Source of the DNA: Rhizobium gallicum bv. gallicum R602sp
GTDB lineage: Bacteria > Pseudomonadota > Alphaproteobacteria > Rhizobiales > Rhizobiaceae
DNA length: 64,000 bases
Assembly (NCBI RefSeq): GCF_000816845.1
Contig: NZ_CP006880.1
Location: 1,240,001 to 1,304,000 of the forward strand
Direction of reading: 5' to 3'
Shown here: piece after piece, positions 1 to 8,515 of the stretch
Layout of the letters: each line of letters begins with the position of its first letter
Numbering within the stretch: the first letter of the stretch is position 1
Notes under the pieces: model-generated
What the model was told of the DNA's origin: nothing
The model's database searches: none
Seen by the model: the letters and a program-made list of their open reading frames with translations, nothing else
Position numbers and translations under genes: made by a program

Positions 1-677
1 GAGGCCGTGACCAGAAACGAATTGCCCATTCGCGGCAGGATAATTGAAGCGAAGACCCGCAACGGAGAAGCACCGACATCGCGCGCAGCTTCGATCGAGC
101 TTTTGGCGATATTGCCCAATCCGGCCGCCAGCATCAGCACCGTCAGGGGAAGATTGTCCCAGACGAGGCCGATCACTGGTCCCCAGGGCGTCAGATATGG
201 AGACGGCAGCTTTGGCAGGCCGGTCGCGTTCAGGAGGATGTCGACGGTGCCGTTCGGACCGATCGTGCGGATAAGCGCGTAGGAGAGGATGATCGACGGG
301 ACGAACATCGGAAAGATTGCAAGGCCTTGGACATAGGCTGCGAGCCGTCCCCGCGAAAAGCGCAGATACAGCGCGATCGGTAGGCCTGTCGCGAGAAGCA
401 GCAGGCCGCAAACCAGTGTCGTCCAAAGCGTAAGCCAGAGATTGGCCAGGCTATAGGTATCGCTGAAGAAAAAGCGATAGGAGGCAAGCGAAAAGACAGT
501 AGCGCCGTCCGGTTGGCGCACGAAAACCGTGCCGATGACTGCGGCGATGATCGGATACACGATCAGCCAGCCCAGCAGAAGCACCGGCACGGCGACGAGA
601 AGAAGCCCTGCCGAAGCGTTCGTGGCGGCTGGTGCGCGCCAGCGCGCCAGCGATCGTAGCGCAAACTCCCTGCGCAT
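1..677 (-). CDS. ABC transporter permease (partial, runs off the window)
   Basis: This is the N-terminal 225 residues of an inner-membrane permease, read on the reverse complement from the ATG at 677 to the window edge. The start is well fixed: its ATG shares the A of the upstream binding-protein stop (TGATG), which indicates translational coupling. After a short basic N-terminus there is a hydrophobic segment around residues 22-45, a periplasmic loop with FSLASYRFFF, and further membrane segments. Near the edge the sequence shows EAARDVGAS, which fits the EAA loop that contacts the ATPase. It belongs with the binding protein at 677-1822. The substrate cannot be told; spermidine/thiamine/iron-type importers are the nearest general family by architecture. 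Confidence 0.85.
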   Translation of the reverse strand, partial: MRREFALRSLARWRAPAATNASAGLLLVAVPVLLLGWLIVYPIIAAVIGTVFVRQPDGATVFSLASYRFFFSDTYSLANLWLTLWTTLVCGLLLLATGLPIALYLRFSRGRLAAYVQGLAIFPMFVPSIILSYALIRTIGPNGTVDILLNATGLPKLPSPYLTPWGPVIGLVWDNLPLTVLMLAAGLGNIAKSSIEAARDVGASPLRVFASIILPRMGNSFLVTA

Positions 678-1822
678 CAGGTACGGCTGATGCCCGGCGC
701 GACGCTGCGGTACCAGCCGTCATTGATGGCAGGCTCCCAATCGCCGCTCGGAAAGGTCGGGATCGTCGCCGGGACGACATCGGTATATTTCTGGCGGAGT
801 TGCTCGGAGATATGCTCCCAGGAGATGCCCGGAAAACCACCGATCTCGGTGATGATTGCTTCCTGCATCTCCTTTGTCAGCAGGAAGGCGGCGAGCTTCA
901 AGGCCGCGTCCTTGTGTGCGCCGTTCGAAAACACCGTCATGCGCGAGAAATTGCCGCAAAGCGCAAGGTCGCCGAGCTGAACGAGGCCGGTCGTTTCCGG
1001 CAGAACGCCCTGCGAGATCGCTTGCAGGACCTGGTCGGACCAGACCGGCGTCATGGTGACGACGCCCTGCGCCAGAAGCTGGATCGACTGCGTGTTGCCG
1101 GCCGTATACGCGCCCTTTTCATAGAGCGACGGCGCAAGGTCGTTGAGGATCGCCCAGGCAGGCGTCAGGGTCTGGTTGGCGTAATCGGCCGAGAAGTTGT
1201 CGATCGTGAATTTCTTCGGATCGCGGCCGTTGGCCTCATGGATGGCGCGGCGAACGAAGTTGCCGCCTGAACCACCTTTGTCGGGACGATTGTAGATAAA
1301 CTGGCCGGGATTGGCCTTGATCCATGAAATCAGCTGTTCCCAGGTTTTGGGCGCATCCTTTGGGTCGAGCTTGGCCTTGTCATAGGCGAGAAGAACCTGC
1401 GAGCCGCGGTAGGGAAGCGAATATTCGCTGTCGACGCTCAGCGGATTGACGCGGTCGAAGCCTTCGACGTTCTCTGCGGAGAACTTGACCCAAAGACCGG
1501 CGTCGATCCCACCCGTCGGCAGGCGTGGATCGAATGTTTCGAAGATGTCTGCCTGCGGATCGGTCTTGGTCTGGAGGGCGGCCAGGGCTCGATCGGCAAT
1601 GGCGCGCAGGCCAGTATTGTCGCCGGCATCAGTGACCTTCAAGGCAACGTCTGGATGGGCCGCTTCGAAAGCCGGACGGACGATGTTGTTCCAGAAGTCG
1701 ACGATATTGGCATCGGAGCCGCTGTAGAGATCGATCGTCCTCGCTGCTGCGGTGGCAAAACGCGGCGCAGCCAGAACAGCTGCTGCGGCCGACGACGTGA
1801 TAAGAAACTCGCGTCTGTTCAT
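677..1822 (-). CDS. ABC transporter extracellular solute-binding protein
   Basis: This is a periplasmic binding protein of 381 residues. The N-terminus NRREFLITS followed by an alanine-rich hydrophobic stretch and an AxA-type end looks like a twin-arginine (Tat) signal, so it may be exported folded. I chose the ATG at 1822 because GGAG lies 6 nt upstream; an in-frame ATG at 1834 has no good ribosome site. The mature region (DLYSGSD, then DIFETFDPR) resembles family 1 binding proteins of the PotD/ThiB/YnjB kind. It is the first gene of an operon that continues into the coupled permease. Ligand unknown. Confidence 0.85.
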   Translation of the reverse strand: MNRREFLITSSAAAAVLAAPRFATAAARTIDLYSGSDANIVDFWNNIVRPAFEAAHPDVALKVTDAGDNTGLRAIADRALAALQTKTDPQADIFETFDPRLPTGGIDAGLWVKFSAENVEGFDRVNPLSVDSEYSLPYRGSQVLLAYDKAKLDPKDAPKTWEQLISWIKANPGQFIYNRPDKGGSGGNFVRRAIHEANGRDPKKFTIDNFSADYANQTLTPAWAILNDLAPSLYEKGAYTAGNTQSIQLLAQGVVTMTPVWSDQVLQAISQGVLPETTGLVQLGDLALCGNFSRMTVFSNGAHKDAALKLAAFLLTKEMQEAIITEIGGFPGISWEHISEQLRQKYTDVVPATIPTFPSGDWEPAINDGWYRSVAPGISRT

Positions 1823-2049
1823 TACCCACTCCATTCGTTTCGCGGTCGCACACCGCGTGCCTGTTGGAGCTAGCTAACGCTGACGCGTGACATCGGGATG
1901 ACAAAAGGGTCCGGACGAAGGGTTTTTTGCACAGCCGTGCATTCATATCTATGCAACAACAACATCGACAAAAGAATAGGCGAGTCCGACGTTGTTGAAT
2001 GCGGCCGATGATTGACGGCCGGTCTGTGGTCATCTTTTCGCCGTCGCGC

Positions 2050-2071
2050 TTACATTAGATTGTAATCAATC
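2050..2071. promoter_or_regulatory. Overlapping inverted repeats upstream of a small gene
   Basis: Two overlapping palindromes are present: TTACA-N6-TGTAA at 2050-2065, and GATTG-TAAT-CAATC at 2058-2071. They end 34 nt before the start codon at 2106, in a stretch richer in A+T than its surroundings. This is a plausible operator for the small gene or for the divergent ABC operon starting at 1822. No regulator can be assigned. Confidence 0.4.
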
Positions 2072-2105
2072 GCGGCTAGATTGTTTTCATCATCAGGAGG
2101 CAACT

Positions 2106-2327
2106 ATGCGCGATATGACCATGTCAGAGGTATTGACCGATCCACTGATCCGGCAGCTTATGCGCGCCGACAGGGTATCGCTTGACGCTTTTGCAACATT
2201 GCTTCGCGAAGCTGCAGCGCGCGTCGATGCACGGGCAATGAATGGCACGAGCGCCGGTGTGCGGTCAGACGATAACGAGGCTTCAGCACAGTTGCACGGG
2301 ACGATCATGCAAACGGAAGCCGTATAA
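2106..2327 (+). CDS. Small hypothetical protein, 73 aa
   Basis: I do not recognise a named family. The gene is supported by a full AGGAGG Shine-Dalgarno sequence at 2095-2100 with 5 nt spacing. The product has no signal peptide or membrane segment. Residues 8-40 look helical and amphipathic (DPLIRQLMRADRVS, then FATLLREAAARV); the rest is polar and probably disordered. It stands alone: the ABC operon to its left is divergent and the next gene is convergent. The overlapping palindromes just upstream suggest that it is regulated. Confidence 0.7.
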   Translation: MRDMTMSEVLTDPLIRQLMRADRVSLDAFATLLREAAARVDARAMNGTSAGVRSDDNEASAQLHGTIMQTEAV

Positions 2328-2506
2328 AATGCATGCCCCAATGTTTGTCGCCCGGCGGTGCTTTCTGACTTACGAGCATGCGGTTCTTCCAGCCCGAGAA
2401 TGATCTCATGGGCACCGGACGGGGCTTGATCGGTCCCGTAACAGCGATCTGCCAAGCCGCGATATGGTCTACAACTTCAAGAGAAAGCGAAGATCCAAAG
2501 ACGGCG

Positions 2507-2986
2507 TCAGCGGGTAGCGCCCCAGAGGTAGGCGACCGCCGCAACTATGCCGACGGCCGTCAGGGGTCTTGCCCTCACATGCTCCTCGATTTCATAAACA
2601 AAGCTTCTCGCCTGAACTTTCGCGATCCGCGCAGTATCGGAGGCGAGCTCTGTTGCGGACTCCGAGACGCGGCTTACTTCTGCTCGCAGAGCCTTGATCT
2701 CGCCGCGGTTGACCTCGCTCCGCTTTCGACTTGCAGCGAGCGCTTCATCGACCAAGGAAGATTTTTCGTCGGGCATTTGGGGGTCGCGCTGCCGCTGGAC
2801 GCGCTCGGCCGCCTCGGCGTCCACTCTTCCAGATGGTGCCGTGGTGTGGGTGGCCGAAACGGGATCCGAGGCCGGAAAGGTGTCCTCAAGCCCTTTCTCG
2901 AGTTCGCCCTTTCCCGATCGCTTGCGCTGCTGGGCCTGCTCCCGCTTCATGGACTGAACTGCTGGGGATTCGTCTGGATTTGGCAT
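2507..2986 (-). CDS. DUF883/ElaB-like membrane-anchored small protein
   Basis: The product has 159 residues. The start at 2986 is chosen because AAGGAGG lies 8 nt upstream; the open frame extends further to 3076 without a ribosome site. The N-terminal part is polar and carries LEKGLEDTFPASDPVS, a motif I know from small rhizobial proteins of unknown role. The middle (residues about 75-130) is charged and coiled-coil-like. The C-terminus, with RARPLTAVGIVAAVAYLWG, is the single membrane anchor typical of DUF883/ElaB/YqjD proteins, which tie ribosomes or other partners to the inner membrane in stationary phase. Function by similarity of architecture only. Confidence 0.7.
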   Translation of the reverse strand: MPNPDESPAVQSMKREQAQQRKRSGKGELEKGLEDTFPASDPVSATHTTAPSGRVDAEAAERVQRQRDPQMPDEKSSLVDEALAASRKRSEVNRGEIKALRAEVSRVSESATELASDTARIAKVQARSFVYEIEEHVRARPLTAVGIVAAVAYLWGATR

Positions 2987-3357
2987 GTCGAGTTCCTCCT
3001 TGCTTGATCGCAGTAATCCCGCAGGTGCCGGGAAGTTCCGGATTTGTGTTCCAACTGCCACCGACCAGCATGTCAAAGTCGAAAGTCATTACGGCGAGTA
3101 TCCTTGCCGGAACTTCACCGCGAATAGTGGCTGGCCACTTGCAGTTCTGCGTATTTCAGCAAAAAAATTTCCATCAGTGCTGTTTTCGTTGATGATCTTG
3201 CCGACGCTTGATTTTTCGTGGCTGCGGGGAGTGGCCCTAATCGCTTCAACAACAGGCAGGTATGCGTTTGCATTGCGTTACAGCTGCAGAAGAAGGCGCG
3301 TTAAATCATAGGGATGCATTGGGATCTTAAGATGCCGCTTACGCCTAAAAAATATCC
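2987..3357. other. Intergenic stretch without a recognised gene
   Basis: Apart from the ribosome site of the DUF883-like gene at its left end, I see no coding potential with a plausible start. Open frames here lack ribosome sites and have unlikely composition. Confidence 0.5.
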
Positions 3358-3385
3358 GGAACTTTAAAGTTCGACCGGGTGTTCC
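3358..3385 (+). promoter_or_regulatory. Possible EcfG (RpoE2-type) general stress promoter
   Basis: GGAAC at 3358-3362 is followed after 18 nt by GTTCC at 3381. Known alphaproteobacterial EcfG promoters have GGAAC and a GTT-containing -10 element with about this spacing. It lies 39 nt before the start codon of the small secreted protein at 3424. The same bases also form a GGAAC/GTTCC inverted repeat, so an operator is an alternative reading. Confidence 0.5.
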
Positions 3386-3423
3386 TTGCACGGATCTCGG
3401 CGATCCCAAAAAGGAACACAACA

Positions 3424-3741
3424 ATGCGCGCGTTCATCCTAGCCGCTACCGCCCTCGGGACATCCGCCTTCTCTGTGCTGGCCCAGGCGACATTTGCGCC
3501 CTCCCCGTCCGGAAACACGCCTGCGATCGCAACACCAGGCACGAAGAACCCGACTGCCCCCGTCGCAGGTGCCAACAGCTTCACCGAAGCCCAGGCAAAG
3601 GATCGCATCGAAAATGCAGGCTACACGGAGGTTAAAGACCTAAAACTCAACGACAAAGGCGTCTGGATGGCCTCGGGCATGAAGGACGGCAAGGCTGTTT
3701 TGATCGCCCTCGACTATCAGGGCAACATTGTCGCCGAATAA
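3424..3741 (+). CDS. Small secreted PepSY-like protein
   Basis: The product has 105 residues. The ATG at 3424 is preferred over the in-frame ATG at 3379 because AAGGA lies 8-9 nt upstream and a signal peptide begins exactly there (MRAFILAATALG to about residue 22). After a Pro/Ser/Thr-rich linker, the C-terminal half (from EAQAKDRIENAGY to ALDYQGNIVAE) has the helix plus beta-hairpin pattern of PepSY-like domains in short periplasmic proteins. It is monocistronic. With the GGAAC-type promoter just upstream, an envelope stress role is an inference. Confidence 0.75.
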   Translation: MRAFILAATALGTSAFSVLAQATFAPSPSGNTPAIATPGTKNPTAPVAGANSFTEAQAKDRIENAGYTEVKDLKLNDKGVWMASGMKDGKAVLIALDYQGNIVAE

Positions 3742-4111
3742 GGAAGCCCAGGCGCTCGAAATGAGAGTTGTACCCGGATTCTCCGACCTGCGAAACGAAA
3801 TCGCAGCAGTGTGAAGCATGGTCAAAGCCTACGAACGTTGCTGTCATCTCAGATTATATTTCAACCGACACTTTAGGTAAGCGATCTTAAGTCATGGATA
3901 TAACGGGATTCAGCTTCCTGACGGGATGGGCACTTGCTGCGTCCAACACTGGGCGGATTTCTAAAAGCTTGGGGCCCTTCTGTTGGCCATTTTGTCAGCG
4001 GCAACTGCGTCCTTGTTGACCTTGCCAAATTGCCTCACCGGCAGATCGGCTAAAACAGAGCACACGAACTGTCTGCTGCGACGGCGGGCTCAATTTAGGC
4101 CAGCCAGCCTA
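3742..4111. other. Intergenic stretch without a recognised gene
   Basis: Nothing convincing is seen between the PepSY-like gene and the small membrane protein on the opposite strand. A frame from 3983 to 4183 is open but has no ribosome site and overlaps the convergent gene. Confidence 0.5.
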
Positions 4112-4312
4112 TCAGTCCCCGCGCAATTTACGGGTGATGAAGACAGCTATGCCACCGATCCCCAGGACTATGACACCCCATAAAACCCATACACTTTGAT
4201 TGACCATGAAACTCGAGGAAGGGTACGGGAAGAGCCCGCTACCTTGTCCGATCCAGAGCAATCCGAGCAGGATCAAGCTCGCCCCGAATGCATAACCGAA
4301 TTTCCGTCTCAT
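4112..4312 (-). CDS. Small two-helix membrane protein, 66 aa
   Basis: The protein consists almost entirely of two hydrophobic segments (GASLILLGLLWIGQG, and VWVLWGVIVLGIGGIAVFI) separated by a short loop, ending in RKLRGD, so the C-terminus is probably cytoplasmic. A purine-rich AGAGGGGG site sits 6 nt before the ATG at 4312; another ATG lies two codons upstream at 4318. No family recognised. It stands alone, in the same direction as the LysR gene upstream. Confidence 0.6.
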   Translation of the reverse strand: MRRKFGYAFGASLILLGLLWIGQGSGLFPYPSSSFMVNQSVWVLWGVIVLGIGGIAVFITRKLRGD

Positions 4313-4388
4313 GTTCATCCCCCTCTCTCACTTCCGGCCATGATGACGAGACGATCATAGGCCGCCCAGCCTCGACAGTATCCGCAAT

Positions 4389-5300
4389 TCACGCACCACC
4401 CGGCGCGGGGCAAACTTCGATGCCGGTGGCATCACTTCCGATGATCTCCTCGAAGCGCCTCGGCAGAGCGTCGCCCGATGTCGCCGATGAAGCCAATACA
4501 ACCTCCCAGCATGCATCTGCTTCTTTCAGACGGCAAACACTCAATGTCTGTGCCCGGCTGCAGGCGACCGATTCCGGCACGAGGGCGATGCCGAGCCCGT
4601 GTCCGACGAGTTCCATCAACGTGCCGAGATCGCTCACCTCAAATGCGATCTTGCGATCAATGTTCGCCGTCAAAAATAGATCATCGATGATTTTGCGCGT
4701 ACCTAAATCGTGCTCGAATTCGACAAAGGCATGCGTTGCAATTTCATCAAGTGAAACAACCTGGCTTGAGGCAAGTGAATGCGATTTGTTGCAGACGACA
4801 ACCAGTTCTTCGCAGGCGATGGTGACGGTTACAATGTCGGCCGGCGGATCAAACATGGGCAGGAATGCAAGGTCGAGTTTGCCGTTCCTGACCTTCTCCA
4901 GAAGATGGACCGCGCCTCCCTGTATCAGCCGCACGTCGATATGCGGATGACGCTTATGAAAACGGGCAAGTAGAAGCGGCAGATCGACAAATGCCGGCAG
5001 TCCCTGAACTGTTCCGAGGTTCAACTTGCCCGATTTCGCCTGCGCAACAGCGTCTACCGCTTCCCGTGCGTCCTTCGCTGCCTCAAGGACAATCTCCGCC
5101 TTTTCGAGCAGCGCCCTGCCGGCGGCCGTCAGTCGCACCTTTCGAGTAGTGCGGACGAAAAGCTGCGCATTGAGCTCTTGTTCCAACGCCCGGACTGAAC
5201 TCGAAAGAGCGGACTGAACAATGTTCAACCGCTGCGCGGCTTTCGTGAAATGCTCGGCTTTTGCCGCAGCAACAAAATACTGGAGCTGGCGTAGTTCCAC
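4389..5300 (-). CDS. LysR-family transcriptional regulator
   Basis: This is a full-length LysR regulator (303 residues). The N-terminal winged helix (residues 1-60, ELRQLQYFVAAAKAEHF, then SALSSSVRALEQEL) is followed by a periplasmic-binding-like effector domain from about residue 90. I prefer the GTG at 5300, which has GAGG 5 nt upstream and gives the usual ELRQL start; the frame continues to a GTG at 5318 without a ribosome site. It is divergent from the aldo/keto reductase at 5573, its likely target. ATTGATCAAT at 5323-5332 is a possible binding half-site. Effector unknown. Confidence 0.9.
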   Translation of the reverse strand: MELRQLQYFVAAAKAEHFTKAAQRLNIVQSALSSSVRALEQELNAQLFVRTTRKVRLTAAGRALLEKAEIVLEAAKDAREAVDAVAQAKSGKLNLGTVQGLPAFVDLPLLLARFHKRHPHIDVRLIQGGAVHLLEKVRNGKLDLAFLPMFDPPADIVTVTIACEELVVVCNKSHSLASSQVVSLDEIATHAFVEFEHDLGTRKIIDDLFLTANIDRKIAFEVSDLGTLMELVGHGLGIALVPESVACSRAQTLSVCRLKEADACWEVVLASSATSGDALPRRFEEIIGSDATGIEVCPAPGGA

Positions 5301-5572
5301 TGGAACCTCATTTTTCACACATATTGATCAATCTCATCTAAATCTTCCGTTTGAAAGATGGAAGCGCCTGACGCATTCTCTGGCGGCGTTTTCGGCATTG
5401 CTTCTACCTCACGTGATCAACCTATTCGTTCATGACGGTCTTCTCGACGCTGTCCTTCCCGACAGCTGCGCAGGAGAGGAAGCGTAGGCTGCACACGGCC
5501 ACGATCGGTGCCGATGATGCGCAGACAGTGGCCGCCCTTGGTGTCGCGGCTTTGATGTATCAGGAGGTTGAC

Positions 5573-6604
5573 ATGGACTATCGTAAACTCGGTCAGAGCG
5601 GCACAATCGTGAGCGCCTATTGTCTCGGCACGATGACCTTTGGTGCGGAGGCGGACGAGCCCGCCTCTTATAAGCTGCTCGACGATTATTTCGCCTGGGG
5701 CGGCAATTTCATTGATACCGCCGACGTATATAGCGCTGGCAAGTCTGAAGAGATCATCGGCCGCTGGCTGAAGACGCGGCCGACCGAGGCAAAGCAGGCG
5801 GTGATCGCAACCAAAGGCCGCTTCCCGATGGGCCCGGGTCCCAACGATATCGGTCTCTCACGCAGACATCTTAACCAGGCGCTTAACGACTCGCTCCGTC
5901 GCTTGGGCATCGAGCATATCGATCTTTACCAGATGCATGCTTGGGACGCGCTGACGCCGATCGAGGAGACTCTGCGCTTTCTCGACGACGCCGTTTCAGC
6001 GGGCAAGATCGGCTACTACGGTTTTTCCAACTATGTCGCCTGGCAAATTGCCAAGGCTTCCGAAATTGCCAAGGCGCGCGGCTACACACGGCCGGTCACG
6101 CTTCAGCCGCAATACAATTTGCTGATGCGCGATATCGAGCTTGAAATCGTCGCGGCCTGCCAGGATGCCGGCCTGGGGTTGCTTCCTTGGTCACCGCTTG
6201 GCGGCGGCTGGCTGACTGGAAAATACAAGCGTGATCAGATGCCGACCGGCGCAACCCGTCTGGGCGAAAATCCAACGCGCGGCGGCGAAGCCTTCGAAGC
6301 CCGCAATGCGCAGGAGCGCACCTGGGCAGTTATCGGGGCGGTCGAGGAGATTGCCAGAGCCCGCGGCGTCAGCATGGCGCAAGTGGCGCTTGCCTGGACG
6401 GCGGCGCGCCCGGCAGTAACCTCCGTCATTCTCGGCGCGCGAAATCCTGAGCAGCTCGCCGACAATCTCAATGCCGCCAGCTTTGCGCTTTCGCTTGAGG
6501 AAACCACCAGGCTCAACGAAGTCAGCGCGCCGACGCCCGGGCAATATCCCTATGGTGAGCATGGCATTAACCAGCGCCACCGCAAGATGGAAGGCGGACG
6601 CTGA
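5573..6604 (+). CDS. Aldo/keto reductase
   Basis: This NADPH-dependent oxidoreductase has 343 residues in a TIM-barrel fold. The catalytic tetrad can be read as Asp48, Tyr53, Lys81 and His122 (DTADVYS, ATKGRF, YQMHAWD). The C-terminal SVILGARNPEQLADNL is the usual cofactor-binding end. The ATG at 5573 has AGGAGG 5 nt upstream; the open frame extends back to 5432 with no support. It resembles the YajO/Tas-like group that reduces a range of carbonyls; the true substrate is unknown. It is divergent from the LysR gene and probably controlled by it. Confidence 0.92.
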   Translation: MDYRKLGQSGTIVSAYCLGTMTFGAEADEPASYKLLDDYFAWGGNFIDTADVYSAGKSEEIIGRWLKTRPTEAKQAVIATKGRFPMGPGPNDIGLSRRHLNQALNDSLRRLGIEHIDLYQMHAWDALTPIEETLRFLDDAVSAGKIGYYGFSNYVAWQIAKASEIAKARGYTRPVTLQPQYNLLMRDIELEIVAACQDAGLGLLPWSPLGGGWLTGKYKRDQMPTGATRLGENPTRGGEAFEARNAQERTWAVIGAVEEIARARGVSMAQVALAWTAARPAVTSVILGARNPEQLADNLNAASFALSLEETTRLNEVSAPTPGQYPYGEHGINQRHRKMEGGR

Positions 6605-6611
6605 ATCTTGA

Positions 6612-6639
6612 AAGGCGGCGTCAGATCCTGACGCCGCTT
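6612..6639. terminator. Bidirectional terminator hairpin
   Basis: A perfect 10-bp stem, GCGGCGTCAG at 6615-6624 with CTGACGCCGC at 6628-6637 and a 3-nt loop, lies between the convergent reductase gene and sugar ABC operon. It overlaps the stop codon of the ATPase gene. Short A and T stretches flank it. Confidence 0.7.
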
Positions 6640-7691
6640 GTCTCATCAAAGAGGTGAAGTTTCTCCGGATCGACAATCACGCCGATAGTATCGCCTGCCC
6701 GAGCATTTCCGCGACCGGTTTCGACAATGGTAAGTTCTGGTCCGGTTGCCGCAGTGATGAAGGTCGAAGAGCCTGTGGATTCCACGACTGCGACCGGAAC
6801 GTCGAAGGTGCCCTGCCCCTGGCCGGTGATGCCGATATGCTCGGGGCGAATGCCGGCGGTTATTCTGCGGCCGGGTAGCAGTTTGCTGGAGATCGTCAGC
6901 TTGTGCTTCAACGGGCCGAGGTCGAGCGTCAGGCTTGTGCCATCTTCGCCGACGATCGCCGGGATAAAGTTCATTGCGGGCGAGCCGATGAAGCCGGCGA
7001 CGAATTTGTTGGCTGGCGTGTCGTATAGATCAAGCGGCCTTCCCTGCTGCTCGATGACGCCCTCGCGCATGACCACGACATGATCGGCCATAGTCATAGC
7101 CTCGATCTGGTCGTGGGTAACGTAAACGGAAGTCGCGTGAAGTCGGTCGTGCAACGCACGGATTTCCTTGCGCATATGGACGCGCAGCGCTGCGTCCAGA
7201 TTGGAAAGCGGTTCGTCAAAGAGGAATGCCTTAGGATGACGGATGATGGCGCGGCTCATGGCGACGCGCTGGCGCTGGCCGCCTGAAAGTTCGCGCGGAT
7301 AGCGTTTCAGGAGATGCGACAGGCCGGTGGTGGCGGCGACTTCCTCGGCGGCTTTCTTCGCCTCGGCTTTGGCGACGCCGCGGATGCGCAGACTATATGT
7401 GAGATTCTGCTCGACTGTCATATGCGGATAAAGCGCGTAGGACTGGAAGACCATTGCCACGTCGCGCTTGCGCGGCGGCACGTTGTTCATCAGCTCCCCA
7501 GCGATCTTGAGGTCGCCCTCAGAGATGCTTTCAAGGCCCGCGAGAGACCGCAGAAGCGTGGACTTGCCGCAGCCGGAAGGGCCGACGAGCGCCACGAACG
7601 TCCCTTTGGCAATCGACAGGTTGATGTTCTTGAGAGCGTGGAAGGCGCCGTAATGCTTGTTGACGCCGGCAAGCTCGATCTGAGTGGTCAT
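6621..7691 (-). CDS. Sugar ABC transporter ATP-binding protein (UgpC/MalK type)
   Basis: The protein has 356 residues. It shows Walker A GPSGCGKST, the Q-loop in VFQSYALYPH, signature LSGGQRQR, Walker B FLFDEPLSNLD and a switch histidine in VTHDQ. The C-terminal third (from about residue 240) is the OB-fold regulatory domain of the MalK/UgpC group. The start is fixed by ATGA overlap with the upstream permease stop at 7688; a longer open frame to 8360 is only read-through of another gene's antisense frame. It powers the importer formed with the genes at 7688-10778 and is the last gene of that operon. Confidence 0.95.
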   Translation of the reverse strand: MTTQIELAGVNKHYGAFHALKNINLSIAKGTFVALVGPSGCGKSTLLRSLAGLESISEGDLKIAGELMNNVPPRKRDVAMVFQSYALYPHMTVEQNLTYSLRIRGVAKAEAKKAAEEVAATTGLSHLLKRYPRELSGGQRQRVAMSRAIIRHPKAFLFDEPLSNLDAALRVHMRKEIRALHDRLHATSVYVTHDQIEAMTMADHVVVMREGVIEQQGRPLDLYDTPANKFVAGFIGSPAMNFIPAIVGEDGTSLTLDLGPLKHKLTISSKLLPGRRITAGIRPEHIGITGQGQGTFDVPVAVVESTGSSTFITAATGPELTIVETGRGNARAGDTIGVIVDPEKLHLFDETSGVRI

Positions 7692-8515
7692 TTGAGGGCT
7701 CCCGAGGTGAGGCCGGATACGATGCGGCGCTGCAAGAGAACGAAAATGGCGAGGATCGGCGTTACATACATCGTGGCGTAGGCCATGATGTTGTTCCACT
7801 CGTTCGTGTTCGGTCCCATGAAGGAATTGAGACCGACACTCGCCGGCTGAAGCTCGGCGGCTTGGATTATTGATTTCGCATAGACGAATTCGCCGAAGGC
7901 CTGCATGAAGATGAGGATCGCGCTGACGAGGATACCGTTGCGCGCCAGCGGCAAGACGATGTTGAAGAAGGCGCCGATGCGGGAATTGCCGTCGACAAGA
8001 GCGGCCTCTTCCAATTCCTGCGGCACGGCCATGAAGGTGGCGCGGACGAGGACGACGAAGAAGGGCATGCTTTTTGCTGCAATGGCGATGATAACGGCAA
8101 GGCGCGGATAGTTGAGCATGCCGAGCTGCGAGAAACCGACGAAGATCGGTGTAACCATCAGCGAGGCCGGAAGAACCTGCAGCATGAGGATCAGGAACAG
8201 GCCAATATCCACCCAGATGCTGCGATATCGCGCCAGCACGTAAGCGCAGCCAACGCCGAGAATGGTGATGAGTGCAACGGAACCGAGCGCGATCACCAGC
8301 GAATTCCAGAGATAGCGGCCCATGTTCCGGCTCTCCCAGACATAGGCATAGGTGCTCCATTGCGGAGAAGACGGCCAGAAGCTCGGCGGCGTGGCGAACA
8401 TCTCCGAGCCGCTTTTCAGCGCCGTGACGTACATCCAGTAGAGCGGAAAGAGATAGATCGCCGCCATGGCGACGGCGATTGCGAACATCAGCCGGTTGCG
8501 GTTTGTATCACTCAT
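7688..8515 (-). CDS. Sugar ABC transporter permease (MalG type)
   Basis: This inner-membrane permease of 275 residues has six predicted membrane segments and the EAA loop (LEEAALVDGNSRIGAF around residue 175). It overlaps its neighbours by ATGA at both ends, so it is translated in step with the first permease and the ATPase. It is the second permease of the heterodimer. Confidence 0.95.
   Translation of the reverse strand: MSDTNRNRLMFAIAVAMAAIYLFPLYWMYVTALKSGSEMFATPPSFWPSSPQWSTYAYVWESRNMGRYLWNSLVIALGSVALITILGVGCAYVLARYRSIWVDIGLFLILMLQVLPASLMVTPIFVGFSQLGMLNYPRLAVIIAIAAKSMPFFVVLVRATFMAVPQELEEAALVDGNSRIGAFFNIVLPLARNGILVSAILIFMQAFGEFVYAKSIIQAAELQPASVGLNSFMGPNTNEWNNIMAYATMYVTPILAIFVLLQRRIVSGLTSGALK

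Noticed and set aside
6621..8360. A 579-residue version of the sugar ATPase
   Set aside because: The upstream part is an out-of-frame reading of the permease genes. The real start is fixed by the ATGA overlap at 7691.
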